DNA of 43,431 nucleotides. It comes from an uncultured Gammaproteobacteria bacterium. Its GTDB lineage: Bacteria > Pseudomonadota > Gammaproteobacteria > Xanthomonadales > Xanthomonadaceae. How positions within the stretch are numbered: the stretch's first letter is position 1; each line of letters opens with the position of its first letter. A program made the position numbers and the translations under genes. Below, in pieces: positions 32,074-43,400 of this stretch. The stretch is taken from positions 1 through 43,431 of the forward strand of contig CAMPGW010000014.1 in the NCBI GenBank assembly GCA_946885735.1, given 5' to 3'. The notes below the pieces were generated by a model. That model was given only the letters and a program-made list of their open reading frames with translations, was not told the DNA's origin and searched no databases.

Positions 32074-35000
32074 ATGCGCCTTTCGACCATCAAGCTGTCC
32101 GGCTTCAAGTCCTTCGTCGACCCCACTGTCCTCCACCTGCCCACCAACATGACCGGCGTGGTCGGTCCGAACGGTTGCGGCAAGTCCAACATCATCGACG
32201 CGGTGCGCTGGGTAATGGGCGAGAGCTCGGCCAGCCGGCTGCGCGGCGACAGCCTGACCGACGTGATCTTCTCCGGGTCCTCCAGCCGCAAGCCGGTGAG
32301 CCAGGCGACGGTCGAACTGGTGTTCGACAACTCCGAGGGCACGATCGGCGGCGAGTACGCGCGTTACGCCGAGATCAGCGTGAAGCGCTCGGTCAGCCGC
32401 GACGGCCAGTCGAACTACTACCTCAATGGCGCGCGCTGCCGCCGACGCGACATCACCGACCTGTTCCTCGGCACCGGCCTGGGCGCGCGCAGCTATTCGA
32501 TCATCGAGCAGGGGATGATCAGCCAGATCATCGAGGCCCGGCCCGAGGACCTGCGCGTCTACCTGGAGGAAGCCGCCGGCATCTCCAAGTACAAGGAACG
32601 CCGCAAGGAAACCGAGACGCGCATCCGCCACACGCGCGAGAACCTCGACCGCCTGACCGACCTGCGCGAGGAAGTGGACAAGCAGATCGACCACCTCAAG
32701 CGCCAGGCCCGCGCCGCCGAGCAGTACCAGGCCCTGCAGGCCGAGCGCCTGAACAAGGACGCGCAGCTGAAGGCGCTGGAATACCGCAAACTCGACGCCG
32801 AACTGGTCGGACTGCGCGAGTCGCTGACCCAGGACGAGCTCAAGCTGCAGCAGCTGCTCGCCGACCAGCGCGCGGCCGAGGCGCAGATCGAAACCTGCCG
32901 CGTGCAGCAGTCGGAAGCCAGCGAGCGCCTCGGCGCGGTGCAGGCCGAGGGATACCGCGTGAGCGGCGAGCTGGCCCGCATCGAGCAGCAGACGACCCAC
33001 CAGCGCGAGCTCAAGCAGCGCCTGGAAACCGCGCGCACCGAAGCCGACGCCGCCTTCGCCGAGATCGGCGGCCACATCACCGGCGACGAACGCCAGCTCG
33101 GCGAGTTGCGCAGCGCGATCGCCGAGGCCGAGCCGAAGCTGGCCGCCCTGAACGCCGAGGACGAAGGCCGACAGGAAGCCCTGCGCGCCGCCGAAGCGGC
33201 GCTCCACGACTGGCAGCAGCGCTGGGATACCTACGCCAAGGCCCAGGCCGAATCGGCGCGCTGGGCCGAAGTCGAGCGCACCAAGATCGAATACCTGGAA
33301 AAACAGGGCGCCGACGCGGCGCGGCGCCGCGAGGTGCTCGCCAACGAGCGCGGCGGCCTCGATACCGCGGCCCTGGCCGCGAGCCTGGCGGAACTGGCGA
33401 CCGACCACGACGAGCGCAAGGCCTCGCTCGACGGCCTGGCGGCCGATCTCGAGGCGCGCAAGGCCGCCTTGTCCGGCTTGCAGGAACAGCAGCGCCTGCG
33501 CCAGTCCGAACTGTCGGAAACCCGCAAGCAGGCCCAGGCCGCGCGTGGCCGGCTCGCCTCGCTGGAGGCGCTGCAGCATGCCGCGCTCGGGCAGGACAAG
33601 AACGTCGCGCTGGACTGGTTGAAGGCCCAGGGCCTGCAGGGCCGGCCGCGCCTGGGCGAGGCGCTGGAGGTCGAGGCCGGCTGGGAAACCGCCGTCGAGA
33701 CCGTGCTGGGCAGCCTGCTCGAGGCGGTGACGGTGGAGGCCAGCGAGGACTGGCTGCCGGCGCTTGCCGAGCTTGGCCAGGGCCGCGTCGCCCTGGTCAG
33801 CGACGCCGACGGGGGCTTCGATGCGCCCGCGGGTTCGTTGGCCGCGCGCGTGCGCGGGCCGCGTGCGGTGCGCCGACTGCTGGCGCGCGTGCAGGTGGTG
33901 GACGACCTCGACTCGGCCGCTGCGCGCCTGCGCAGCCTGGGCGAGGACGAAGCCCTGGTGACCCGCGCCGGCGAGTGGCTGGGAGCCGGCTTCGTGCGCG
34001 TGCTCCGGAGCGGCGAATCGCAGCAGGGCGCGCTCGCCCGCGAGAACGAGATCAAGCAGCTGCGCGCGCAGATCGAAGCGCTGGCGCAAGCCGAGAAGCA
34101 GGCCGAGGAGTCGCTCGCGCGCCTGCGCGACCAGTTGCTGGAGGCCGAGCAGCATCGCGAAGACGCGCAGCGCACGATGTACTTGAGCCACCGCGGCGTG
34201 TCCGAGCTCGCCGGTCAGCTGCAGGGCCTGCGCAGTCGCCTGGAAACGGCGCAAGGGCGGGTTTCGCGCATCGATGCGGAACTGGCCACGCTCGCGCAGA
34301 CGCTCGACGAGTCGCAGGCGCAGGCACGCGAAGCCCGCGCGCGCCTCGGCGATGCGGTGGCGCGGATGGGCGCGCACGAAAGCGAGCGCCAGGAACTCGA
34401 CGGCCTGCGCCGCAGCCTCGGCGAAGCCCGCGACGCTGCCCGCCAGGTCGCCCGCGAGGCCCGCGAGGGCGCGCATGCGCTGGCCCTCTCGCTGGAGGCG
34501 CAGCGCGCGCGCGTGCTGGCATTGACCCAGTCGCTGGCGCGGATGGGCAGCCAGCGCGCGCAACTGGAATTGCGCTTGAACGAACTCAAGGCGCAACTGG
34601 CCGAAGGCGACGCGCCGATCGTCAAGCTGCAGGCCGAGCGCCAGACCGTGCTCGACCAGCGCGTCATCGTCGAGAAGGATCTCGGCGCGGCCCGCTCCGC
34701 GCTCGACGGCATCGAGGCCGAGCTGCGCAAGTACGAGCAGACCCGCCAGCAGCGCGACCAGCAGGCGCTGGCCCAGCGCGAGGCGATCTCGAACCGCAGG
34801 ATGCAGGAGCAGGCCGTGGCGCTGAAGGCCGGCCAGATCTCCGATGCCATCGTCGCCGCCGGCCTCGAACTGGAGGCCGTGCTCGCCAACGTGCCGGCCG
34901 AAGCGGAGTTCGATGCCTGGAGCAAGGCCCTGGCCGACATCGACGCGAAGATGCGCCGGCTCGAACCGGTCAACCTGGCCGCGATCCAGGAGTACGGCGA

Positions 35001-35577
35001 GCAGAGCGAGCGCAAGACCTACCTCGACGCGCAGAACGCCGACCTGACCTCGGCGCTGGAAACCCTGGAAGCGGCGATCCGCAAGATCGACCGCGAAACC
35101 CGTGGCCGCTTCAAGGAAACCTTCGACCGCGTCAACGCCGGCGTGCAGGAGCTGTATCCGCGCCTGTTCGGCGGCGGCCACGCCTACCTGGAGCTGACCG
35201 GCGAGGACCTGCTCGACACCGGCGTGGCGATCATGGCGCGCCCGCCCGGCAAGCGCGTGTCCAACATCTCGCTGCTGTCGGGTGGCGAGAAGGCGATGAC
35301 CGCGGTGGCGCTGGTGTTCGCGATCTTCCGCCTCAACCCGGCGCCGTTCTGCCTGCTCGACGAGGTGGACGCGCCGCTCGACGAGGCGAACGTGGGCCGC
35401 TTCAGCAGCATGGTCACCGAGATGAGCGAGAAGGTGCAGTTCCTGTTCGTCACCCACAACAAGGCGACGATGGAGGCGGCCCGGCAGCTGTCGGGCGTGA
35501 CCATGCGCGAACCGGGCGTCAGCCGCCTGGTGTCGGTGGACCTGGCCGAGGCTTCGCGACTGGTGGGTGCCGCCTGA
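32074..35577 (+). CDS. smc: Chromosome partition protein SMC
   Basis: SMC is the ATPase of the bacterial condensin (SMC-ScpAB). The 1167-aa product has the N-terminal MRLSTIKLSGFKSFVDPT, Walker A GPNGCGKSN (about 32-40), two long coiled coils (about 170-500 and 670-1000), a hinge (about 505-660), C-terminal signature SLLSGGEKAMTAVAL and Walker B FCLLDEVDAPLDE. Presence of SMC instead of MukB is in line with Xanthomonadales. It is followed by zipA and ligA in the order usual for that group. Confidence 0.97.
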   Translation: MRLSTIKLSGFKSFVDPTVLHLPTNMTGVVGPNGCGKSNIIDAVRWVMGESSASRLRGDSLTDVIFSGSSSRKPVSQATVELVFDNSEGTIGGEYARYAEISVKRSVSRDGQSNYYLNGARCRRRDITDLFLGTGLGARSYSIIEQGMISQIIEARPEDLRVYLEEAAGISKYKERRKETETRIRHTRENLDRLTDLREEVDKQIDHLKRQARAAEQYQALQAERLNKDAQLKALEYRKLDAELVGLRESLTQDELKLQQLLADQRAAEAQIETCRVQQSEASERLGAVQAEGYRVSGELARIEQQTTHQRELKQRLETARTEADAAFAEIGGHITGDERQLGELRSAIAEAEPKLAALNAEDEGRQEALRAAEAALHDWQQRWDTYAKAQAESARWAEVERTKIEYLEKQGADAARRREVLANERGGLDTAALAASLAELATDHDERKASLDGLAADLEARKAALSGLQEQQRLRQSELSETRKQAQAARGRLASLEALQHAALGQDKNVALDWLKAQGLQGRPRLGEALEVEAGWETAVETVLGSLLEAVTVEASEDWLPALAELGQGRVALVSDADGGFDAPAGSLAARVRGPRAVRRLLARVQVVDDLDSAAARLRSLGEDEALVTRAGEWLGAGFVRVLRSGESQQGALARENEIKQLRAQIEALAQAEKQAEESLARLRDQLLEAEQHREDAQRTMYLSHRGVSELAGQLQGLRSRLETAQGRVSRIDAELATLAQTLDESQAQAREARARLGDAVARMGAHESERQELDGLRRSLGEARDAARQVAREAREGAHALALSLEAQRARVLALTQSLARMGSQRAQLELRLNELKAQLAEGDAPIVKLQAERQTVLDQRVIVEKDLGAARSALDGIEAELRKYEQTRQQRDQQALAQREAISNRRMQEQAVALKAGQISDAIVAAGLELEAVLANVPAEAEFDAWSKALADIDAKMRRLEPVNLAAIQEYGEQSERKTYLDAQNADLTSALETLEAAIRKIDRETRGRFKETFDRVNAGVQELYPRLFGGGHAYLELTGEDLLDTGVAIMARPPGKRVSNISLLSGGEKAMTAVALVFAIFRLNPAPFCLLDEVDAPLDEANVGRFSSMVTEMSEKVQFLFVTHNKATMEAARQLSGVTMREPGVSRLVSVDLAEASRLVGAA

Positions 35578-35589
35578 GCGCGGCTACGG

Positions 35590-35595
35590 CATAAT
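35590..35595 (+). promoter_or_regulatory. -10-like CATAAT of zipA-ligA
   Basis: The hexamer lies 12 nt after the smc stop and 50 nt before the zipA ATG, so zipA may be transcribed both from smc and from here. The -35 lies in the smc coding end and is weak. Confidence 0.35.
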
Positions 35596-35645
35596 CCTGC
35601 GGGTCCGGCGCCTGCCGGCCCCGGCGGCACTCCTGGAGACTGGCG

Positions 35646-36371
35646 ATGATGGAAGGAATCAGCGACACCAACTTGATGCGCATCGGCATCGGCGTGGTTG
35701 CCGTGATCGTGTTCCTGGTGATCCTGTTCACCAGTCGCAGCCGGCAGGCACAGGGTCGTCGCCTTGCGGCTGCCAACGAGGCGAACGAGCGCCTCGAGCC
35801 GACCTTGCGCGAGACCATCGAGGCCGAGGCCGCGGCCGAGGCCCGCGCCGCCAGCGAGGGCGGTGACGAGGCTGGCGATGCGGGCGTGGCAGGAGCCGAC
35901 GCGCGCGGAAGCCGGCCGACCAGCCAGTACGACAAGATCGTCTCGGTGTTCCTGGTGGCCCGCGCCGGCCAGTCCCTTTCCGGCGCCGACCTGGTGGTGG
36001 CCGCCGAGAAGGCCGGCCTGGTCTACGGCCACATGAACATCTTCCACCGCATGGTCGACCAGCATCCCGAGATGGGGCCGATCTTCAGCGTCGCCAACCT
36101 GGTCAAGCCTGGGCACTTCGACCTGCGCTCGATCAAGGAACTGCAGACGCCGGGCGTCAACTTCTTCATCACCCTGCCGGGCCCCTTGTCCGCGCTCGAC
36201 GCCTGGGACACGCTGCTGCCGACCGCCCAGCGCATGGCCGAACTGCTCGACGCGGTGCTGCTCGACGAACAGCGCAACGCGCTCGGCCGCCAGCGCATCG
36301 CCAATATCCGCGACGAGATGCGCGCCTACGACCGCGCCCGCGAGAAGGCGACGATCCGCCCGGGCCACTAG
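35646..36371 (+). CDS. zipA: Cell division protein ZipA
   Basis: ZipA anchors FtsZ to the inner membrane. The 241-aa product has one N-terminal helix (about 11-29), a short Glu/Ala-rich linker (about 40-90; shorter than the E. coli P/Q-rich one) and a C-terminal FtsZ-binding domain (about 95-235) with VYGHMNIFHRM and ANLVKPGHFDL. GGAGA lies 7 nt before ATG 35646; a second ATG follows directly and could also be used. ligA starts 3 nt after the stop. Confidence 0.94.
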   Translation: MMEGISDTNLMRIGIGVVAVIVFLVILFTSRSRQAQGRRLAAANEANERLEPTLRETIEAEAAAEARAASEGGDEAGDAGVAGADARGSRPTSQYDKIVSVFLVARAGQSLSGADLVVAAEKAGLVYGHMNIFHRMVDQHPEMGPIFSVANLVKPGHFDLRSIKELQTPGVNFFITLPGPLSALDAWDTLLPTAQRMAELLDAVLLDEQRNALGRQRIANIRDEMRAYDRAREKATIRPGH

Positions 36372-38456
<2,085 letters not shown>

Positions 38457-38484
38457 TCGCGGGGACCGCAGGAGGCGAGCGAGG

Positions 38485-39459
38485 ATGACGACGCAGGACT
38501 GGATGCCGACCGCGAGCCTCGAGGCGCTGCGCCTGCGCGCCGAGCTCAACGCGCTGGTGCGAAGCTTCTTCCACGAGCGCGGCGTGCTCGAGGTCGAGAC
38601 GCCGATCCTGTCCGCGGCCGGCAATACCGATCCGAACATCGAGAGTTTCGAGTGCGCCTTCCACGGGCCCTCGGCCGCGGGTGCGGCGAAGCGCTGGTTG
38701 CGGACCTCGCCGGAGTTCGCGCTCAAGCGCCTTCTCGCCGCCGGCATCGGCCACTGCTACGAGCTCGGCCGGGTGTTCCGCGATGGCGAATTCGGCCGCC
38801 TGCACAACCCCGAATTCAGCATGCTCGAGTGGTACCGCGTCGGCTGGACCCACCACCAGTTGATGGACGAATGCGCCGAGCTCGTGCAGGCGGCGCTGCA
38901 CCTGGTCGGTCGCAGCGCGAGCGTGCGCGAGGCCAGCTACCGGCAGCTGTACCAGGATCATTTCGGTTTCGACCCCATGACGGCGGGCGAGGCCGACCTG
39001 CGCGCGCCGCTGGCGGTCTACGCGATCGACGACGAAGGCCTGACCCGCGACGATTGGCTGGACCTGCTGATGACCCACCTGATCCAGCCCAACTTCCAGG
39101 CGAACCGGATCCTGCTGGTGTACGACTTCCCGAAGAGCCAGGCTGCGCTGGCGCGGGTGCGCCAGGGCGAGGTGCCGGTGGCGGAGCGGTTCGAGCTCTA
39201 CCTCGGCACGGTGGAACTGGCGAATGGATACCGCGAGCTGGGCGATCCGGACGAGCAACGCGAGCGCCTGCTGCGCGACCACAGCCGGCGCCGCAAGCGC
39301 GGCCAGGCCTTGCCGGCGTTCGACGAGAACCTGCTCGCCGCGCTGCCCGCCATGCCTGACTGCGCGGGCGTGGCGCTCGGCATGGATCGCCTGCTGTGCT
39401 GTTTGTCCGGCGTCGACCGCCTCGCCGACCTGATCGCCCTGCCTTTCGACCGCGCCTGA
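38485..39459 (+). CDS. epmA: EF-P lysine ligase EpmA (GenX/PoxA)
   Basis: EpmA attaches (R)-beta-lysine to elongation factor P. The 324-aa product is a class II lysyl-tRNA synthetase catalytic core without an anticodon-binding domain: motif 2 around FRDGEFGRLHNPEFSMLEWY, motif 3 CAGVALGMDRLL, and the start VRSFFHERGVLEVETPIL. Its shortness separates it from LysS. The ATG at 38485 follows GGAGG at about 11 nt and a nearer GAGG. Neither EpmB nor EF-P lies in the window. Confidence 0.94.
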   Translation: MTTQDWMPTASLEALRLRAELNALVRSFFHERGVLEVETPILSAAGNTDPNIESFECAFHGPSAAGAAKRWLRTSPEFALKRLLAAGIGHCYELGRVFRDGEFGRLHNPEFSMLEWYRVGWTHHQLMDECAELVQAALHLVGRSASVREASYRQLYQDHFGFDPMTAGEADLRAPLAVYAIDDEGLTRDDWLDLLMTHLIQPNFQANRILLVYDFPKSQAALARVRQGEVPVAERFELYLGTVELANGYRELGDPDEQRERLLRDHSRRRKRGQALPAFDENLLAALPAMPDCAGVALGMDRLLCCLSGVDRLADLIALPFDRA

Positions 39460-39471
39460 CCGGGGCGGCCT

Positions 39472-40740
39472 TCAGCCGGTAATGCGTGCCGCCGCGGCGG
39501 TAGCCACCATGATGCGGTTGCGACCCTCGGCCTTGGCCTGGTAGAGCGCCTGGTCGGCCTGTGCGAGCAGCGCGTCCGGCGCCGCGGCGTGCTCGGGGAA
39601 CACCGCCACGCCGATGGAGGTCGTCAGTTTCGGCAGCAGCGTGCCCTCGTGCATCACGTCGAGGCCGGCGAGCACGGCCATCAACTCGCCGGCGCGGCGC
39701 AAGGCCACGCCAATGTCCATCTCCGGCAGGATCAGCACGAACTCCTCGCCGCCCAGCCGGCAGGCGATGTCCTCGCTGCGCGAGTGGGTCTGCAGCAAGC
39801 GGCCGAAGGCGACCAGCACGGCATCGCCGGCGGGATGGCCATAGGTGTCGTTGAAATCCTTGAAGCGGTCCAGGTCGAAGGCCATCACCGCCAGCGGCAG
39901 GCCGCGGCGCTTGCTGCGGGCCATTTCCCGCCCCAGCGACTCGGCGAGGTAGCGCCGGTTGAACAGGCCGGTCAGCGGATCGCGCACCGACAGGTCGCGC
40001 AGGCTCTGGCGCAGCTTGAGGTTCGCCAGGGCCAGCGCGAGCTGGTCCGCGGCCGCCACCGCGACCTGCAGTTTCGGGAAGGCGCCGCCGCCTGGCGTAC
40101 TCAGGTAGATCCAGCCGAGCGCGTCGCCCTGGACGACCAATGGAATGCAGGCGGAGATGAAGGAGCCCCGGCCGTCCGGCAGCGCGTGCACGTGGGCGCA
40201 CAGGCTGCCCGGATCGTGGCTCTGGCCGAGGTGCAATTTCTTGCGCTGCATGCTCCAGCATTCCGCGGCGCTGGCCTGCCCGTCGGTCTCGCCGGCGTGG
40301 ATGCCCCACAGGTGCGTGGCCTCGGCGAGGCCCTCGCCGTCCATCAGCGGGTAGATGGTGCCGGCGCACTGGGGCAGGAGCAGGGACAGCATCTGCTCGC
40401 TGATCTGCAACGCCTCCGCCAGGTCGGTGCAGCCGATCAGCAGGTTGCCGTAGCGGCCAAGCAAGGCCAGTTCGGTGCTCCGCGAATCCTGGCCGCCGCG
40501 CAGCGACAGCAGTTCCTCGCGCAGGGACGCCGCTTCGGCTTCGGCGCGATCGGCGCGGACTTCCGCCTGGGCCAGCAGCTGGTAGACGGTGCCGATCAGG
40601 ATCAAGCCGAAGGCGAGGGCGCCCGCAAGCAGGATGGCGTTCTCCACGGCGGCGGCCAGCCCGGTGACGAGCACGAGCAGGAGCAGCGCCAGCCCGAAGA
40701 AGGCAGGTCGTGCATGGCCGGGGCGCAGGGCGGGTCGCAT
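39472..40740 (-). CDS. Membrane GAF-GGDEF diguanylate cyclase
   Basis: The 422-aa product has two N-terminal membrane helices (about 14-33 and 37-56), a coiled coil (about 60-85), a GAF-like sensor (about 95-250) and a GGDEF domain (about 255-415). The active site is GGEEF at 330-334 and the I-site RSED is five residues upstream. I use the ATG at 40740; a GTG three codons earlier is possible, but a TATCGT -10-like hexamer overlaps it. It is convergent with epmA, 12 nt between stops. The GAF ligand is unknown. Confidence 0.92.
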   Translation of the reverse strand: MRPALRPGHARPAFFGLALLLLVLVTGLAAAVENAILLAGALAFGLILIGTVYQLLAQAEVRADRAEAEAASLREELLSLRGGQDSRSTELALLGRYGNLLIGCTDLAEALQISEQMLSLLLPQCAGTIYPLMDGEGLAEATHLWGIHAGETDGQASAAECWSMQRKKLHLGQSHDPGSLCAHVHALPDGRGSFISACIPLVVQGDALGWIYLSTPGGGAFPKLQVAVAAADQLALALANLKLRQSLRDLSVRDPLTGLFNRRYLAESLGREMARSKRRGLPLAVMAFDLDRFKDFNDTYGHPAGDAVLVAFGRLLQTHSRSEDIACRLGGEEFVLILPEMDIGVALRRAGELMAVLAGLDVMHEGTLLPKLTTSIGVAVFPEHAAAPDALLAQADQALYQAKAEGRNRIMVATAAAARITG

Positions 40741-40747
40741 GCCGTCC

Positions 40748-40753
40748 ACGATA
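40748..40753 (-). promoter_or_regulatory. -10-like TATCGT of the GAF-GGDEF gene
   Basis: The hexamer ends 7 nt before the ATG at 40740, predicting a leaderless or 1-nt-leader mRNA. TATCGT matches four of six consensus bases. The rest of the gap to 40913 holds only the SD of the DUF3011 gene and no other clear motif. Confidence 0.3.
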
Positions 40754-40913
40754 GGGTGTTTGGGTCCAAAGTGGGTGTGCCAGCGATCACAGGTGGCTCC
40801 CGGGCGTCGCGGCGCTTAACGGCAGCTGTGCGGCGGTTCGCATTCGCAGCGGGTTCATGGCCTGCCTCGTATCGTTTTTGCGTCGCGCAAGCGCGCTGCG
40901 AAGGAGATGCTCC

Positions 40914-41543
40914 ATGAATCGTTCCGTCATGCGCGGCCTGCTGGCCGCTACTGCGCTGGCCGCCGCGGGCGCCGCCCAGGCACAGGCGCGCTATTACGAC
41001 GATGGCTACTACCCGCGCGGCATCGACCGCACGGTGCGCTGCGAATCGCGCGAAGGGCGCACGGCCTGGTGCCGGCTCGACACGCGCGGAGGCGTCCGGC
41101 TGGTCCAGCAGTTCTCCGATAGCGCCTGCATCCGCGGGCGTAGCTGGGGCGTGCGTGGCGACGCGGTCTGGGTCACCCGCGGTTGCCGGGCGCGCTTCGC
41201 CGCATCGCCGTACCGGGACGACCGCTACTACGGGTATGACGAGCGACGCGGCCGCGACTACGACCGTGGCCGCAATTACGACTACGACGACCGCTACGAC
41301 CGGGGCTACTACGACAACCGTGGCTACTACGACGGTCGCTACGGCAACGATCGCGGCCGCGTCATCCGCTGCCAGTCCCACGACGGGCGCTACAACTTCT
41401 GCCGTACCTCCGGCTATGCCAGCCGCGTGCAGATCCGCCGGGTGATGAGCGACGCCAACTGTCGCCTCAACTACAGCTGGGGCACCCGCAACGGCGGCAT
41501 TTGGGTGGATCGCGGTTGTCGCGCGGAGTTCGTCCTCTACTGA
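40914..41543 (+). CDS. Exported protein with two DUF3011 domains and a Tyr/Asp/Arg-rich linker
   Basis: The 209-aa product starts with a signal peptide (cleavage near AQA-QA, residue 23) and has AAGGAG 7 nt before the ATG. Two DUF3011-type repeats follow: residues 41-95 with cysteines 43, 53, 72, 91, and 151-206 with cysteines 153, 163, 183, 202. The spacing is nearly identical (10-19-19 and 10-20-19) and each ends in a W-V-x-R-G-C-R-A-x-F pattern, so two disulfides per domain are likely in the periplasm. Between them, residues 99-149 are almost only Tyr, Asp, Arg, Gly and Asn. DUF3011 is frequent in Xanthomonadales; its function is unknown. Confidence 0.88.
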   Translation: MNRSVMRGLLAATALAAAGAAQAQARYYDDGYYPRGIDRTVRCESREGRTAWCRLDTRGGVRLVQQFSDSACIRGRSWGVRGDAVWVTRGCRARFAASPYRDDRYYGYDERRGRDYDRGRNYDYDDRYDRGYYDNRGYYDGRYGNDRGRVIRCQSHDGRYNFCRTSGYASRVQIRRVMSDANCRLNYSWGTRNGGIWVDRGCRAEFVLY

Positions 41544-42232
41544 GGCCCTGGCTTGCGCGGCTTCCGCGTACGCACCGCTTTCGCGGGCGCTGCCGGCGCG
41601 ATGCGCCCGGCGGCGCGCACGCCCCAGGCCGTGGCCAGCTTGAGCGGCGGCAAGGCCAGGGTAAGGGCTTCGGCGCTCCAGCGGCGCAGCGTGGACGGTG
41701 CGAGGTTCAGCGCACCATTGAGCGGCGCGGGCAGCCAGTCCGCGCCGGCCTTGCGCAGGCGACAGACGCTGTCGGCGTAGCGGCCTGCCGCCCAGGTCGC
41801 CGCAACGGCCTTCGCCGTGGCGGTGACCAGTGGTTCGAGCGGGGTGTAGCGCACCAGCGGCGTGCTCAGGCCCGTCGGCACCCAGGCGCGCAACACCGAC
41901 TTCAGGCCCTCCTGCGTGGCCAGTGGCGTGAGCACGCTCTGCGTCTGCGCGACCGCGAGGATGCCTTCCACCTCCCATCCGGCGGGACGCAATTCGTAGC
42001 GCGCGTAGATCTGCTTCACCAGCAGGCGTTGCAAGCGTTCGGGTGCATCGCCGCGGCCGGCGTCGGTGACGGCGCGCGGCAGGAAGGGCTTGAGCAGCGG
42101 CAGTCTTTCAAGCGTCACCTGCAGCGCCGCGGCGGCGCCTGCCTTCACGCAGGCGGCATGCAAGCGGGCTTCGACGCCGGGCTCGGGCAGCGCGGGCAGG
42201 CTGAGCGGCTTGCGTTTGCGCGGGGTCGCCAT
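41537..42232 (-). CDS. Hypothetical protein (231 aa)
   Basis: I do not recognise a family. From ATG 42232 the product begins with a basic MATPRKRKP and ends with a basic, Ala/Pro/Arg-rich tail, with a mostly alpha-helical middle including GRYADSVCRLRKAG. No signal peptide or clear membrane helix is visible. Amino-acid composition looks like a real protein, and the opposite strand also has a long open frame, but that one lacks an SD and looks like shadow sequence. A TATGCT hexamer 5 nt before the ATG predicts a leaderless mRNA. The stop overlaps that of the DUF3011 gene by 7 nt. Confidence 0.7.
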   Translation of the reverse strand: MATPRKRKPLSLPALPEPGVEARLHAACVKAGAAAALQVTLERLPLLKPFLPRAVTDAGRGDAPERLQRLLVKQIYARYELRPAGWEVEGILAVAQTQSVLTPLATQEGLKSVLRAWVPTGLSTPLVRYTPLEPLVTATAKAVAATWAAGRYADSVCRLRKAGADWLPAPLNGALNLAPSTLRRWSAEALTLALPPLKLATAWGVRAAGRIAPAAPAKAVRTRKPRKPGPQ

Positions 42233-42237
42233 GGCCC

Positions 42238-42243
42238 AGCATA
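42238..42243 (-). promoter_or_regulatory. -10-like TATGCT of the 231-aa hypothetical gene
   Basis: The minus-strand hexamer ends 5 nt before the ATG at 42232, which fits a leaderless transcript. The -35 is weak. Confidence 0.35.
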
Positions 42244-42284
42244 GCGCGGCCACCGGCCGTGGGCGACGCGCCCCCGGCGCCGGC

Positions 42285-42290
42285 TAAACT
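42285..42290 (+). promoter_or_regulatory. -10-like TAAACT of mtnA
   Basis: TAAACT lies 27 nt before the mtnA ATG and predicts a leader of about 21 nt. No -35 match is seen. Confidence 0.4.
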
Positions 42291-42317
42291 GTGCCTCTTT
42301 CACGCCGCGGGCCACCG

Positions 42318-43376
42318 ATGGACTTCGACCGCTACGACCATGTCCGCCCGATCCGCTGGCAGGACGGCTGCCTCGCGCTGCTCGACCAGCGCAAGTTGCC
42401 CTTCACGGTCGAATACGTCGAGTGCCGCGACGCCAGCGCGGTGGCGACGGCGATCCGCGACCTGGTGGTGCGTGGCGCGCCGGCCATCGGCATCAGCGCA
42501 TCCTTCGGCGTCGTGCTGGCGGCGAACCACGTCGAGGCGCCCGACGGGGCCGCGGCCATGCCGGCGATGGAGCCCGCGTTGGCGCAGCTGCGCGCCGCGC
42601 GTCCGACCGCGGTGAACCTGATGTGGGCGCTGGACCGGATGCGTGCGGTGCTGGCCGCGGCCGGCGCCGAGTGGCGATATGCCCTCGAGCGCGAGGCGCT
42701 GGCGATCGAGGCGGAAGACCTGGCGGCGAACCGCCGCATGGGTGCGCTGGGCGCCGGGCTCATCACGCCGGGCTCCGGCGTGCTCACGCACTGCAACACC
42801 GGCTCGCTGGCCACCGCGGGTTTCGGCACCGCCCTCGGCGTGATCCGTGCGGGCGTGGCCATGGGCCATGTCGGCAAGGTCTTCGCGAGCGAAACGCGCC
42901 CCTGGCTGCAGGGCGCGCGCCTGACGGTCTGGGAGCTGCGCGAGGACGGGATTCCCGCGACCCTGATCGCCGATGCCGCGGGTGCGCACCTGATGCGCAC
43001 CGGCGCGGTGCAATGGCTGATCGTCGGCGCCGACCGCATCTGCGCCAACGGCGACGTCGCCAACAAGATCGGCACCTACGCCCACGCCATCTCGGCGCGC
43101 CACCACGGCGTGCGGGTGATGGTGGTGGCGCCGGCCTCCACCGTGGACATGGCCACGCCCACCGGCGCCGACATCCACATCGAGGAGCGCGACGGGGCCG
43201 AATTGCTGTCGCTTTCGGGCGTGCGCACGGTCGCCGAGGGCGTGTCCGCCTTCAATCCGGTGTTCGATGTCACGCCCGCCGCCCTGGTGGACGCGCTGGT
43301 CACCGAACGGGGCGTGATCGAGCATCCGGACGACGCCCGGATGCGGGCCGTTTTCGGGGCCATGTCAAGCACCTGA
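42318..43376 (+). CDS. mtnA: S-methyl-5-thioribose-1-phosphate isomerase MtnA
   Basis: MtnA isomerises methylthioribose-1-P to methylthioribulose-1-P in methionine salvage. The 352-aa product has the RGAPAIGI loop (52-59), catalytic C159 ([13 protein letters not shown]) and D239 ([19 protein letters not shown]), as in Bacillus MtnA (C160/D240). I start at ATG 42318 ([14 protein letters not shown]); an in-frame GTG at 42291 sits directly on the -10-like TAAACT and is unlikely. The last step of the same pathway may be done by the aminotransferase near position 10000. No other mtn gene is nearby. Confidence 0.96.
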   Translation: MDFDRYDHVRPIRWQDGCLALLDQRKLPFTVEYVECRDASAVATAIRDLVVRGAPAIGISASFGVVLAANHVEAPDGAAAMPAMEPALAQLRAARPTAVNLMWALDRMRAVLAAAGAEWRYALEREALAIEAEDLAANRRMGALGAGLITPGSGVLTHCNTGSLATAGFGTALGVIRAGVAMGHVGKVFASETRPWLQGARLTVWELREDGIPATLIADAAGAHLMRTGAVQWLIVGADRICANGDVANKIGTYAHAISARHHGVRVMVVAPASTVDMATPTGADIHIEERDGAELLSLSGVRTVAEGVSAFNPVFDVTPAALVDALVTERGVIEHPDDARMRAVFGAMSST

Positions 43377-43400
43377 AGTGGCTGCTTTTGCAGGGTTTTT

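Noticed and set aside
32030..32100. Possible leader peptide starting at ATG 32030, just after the smc -10
   Set aside because: The frame has no SD, would start at the transcription start itself and runs into smc in another frame with no attenuator-like codons or structure.
33000..33600. Repetitive-looking stretch, checked as a possible DNA repeat or CRISPR-like array
   Set aside because: The regularity is the Glu/Ala/Arg/Leu heptad coding of the SMC coiled coil; there are no exact repeats or spacers.
31512..35594. Alternative-frame and antisense open frames over smc (each over 1100 codons)
   Set aside because: Both are mirrors of the smc codon pattern. The SMC frame has all expected motifs; the others have none.
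41215..41370. Short DNA repeats in the DUF3011 gene, checked as a tandem repeat element
   Set aside because: The repeats follow the Tyr/Asp/Arg/Gly codons of the linker, are imperfect and keep the frame; this is protein-level low complexity and not a mobile or satellite repeat.
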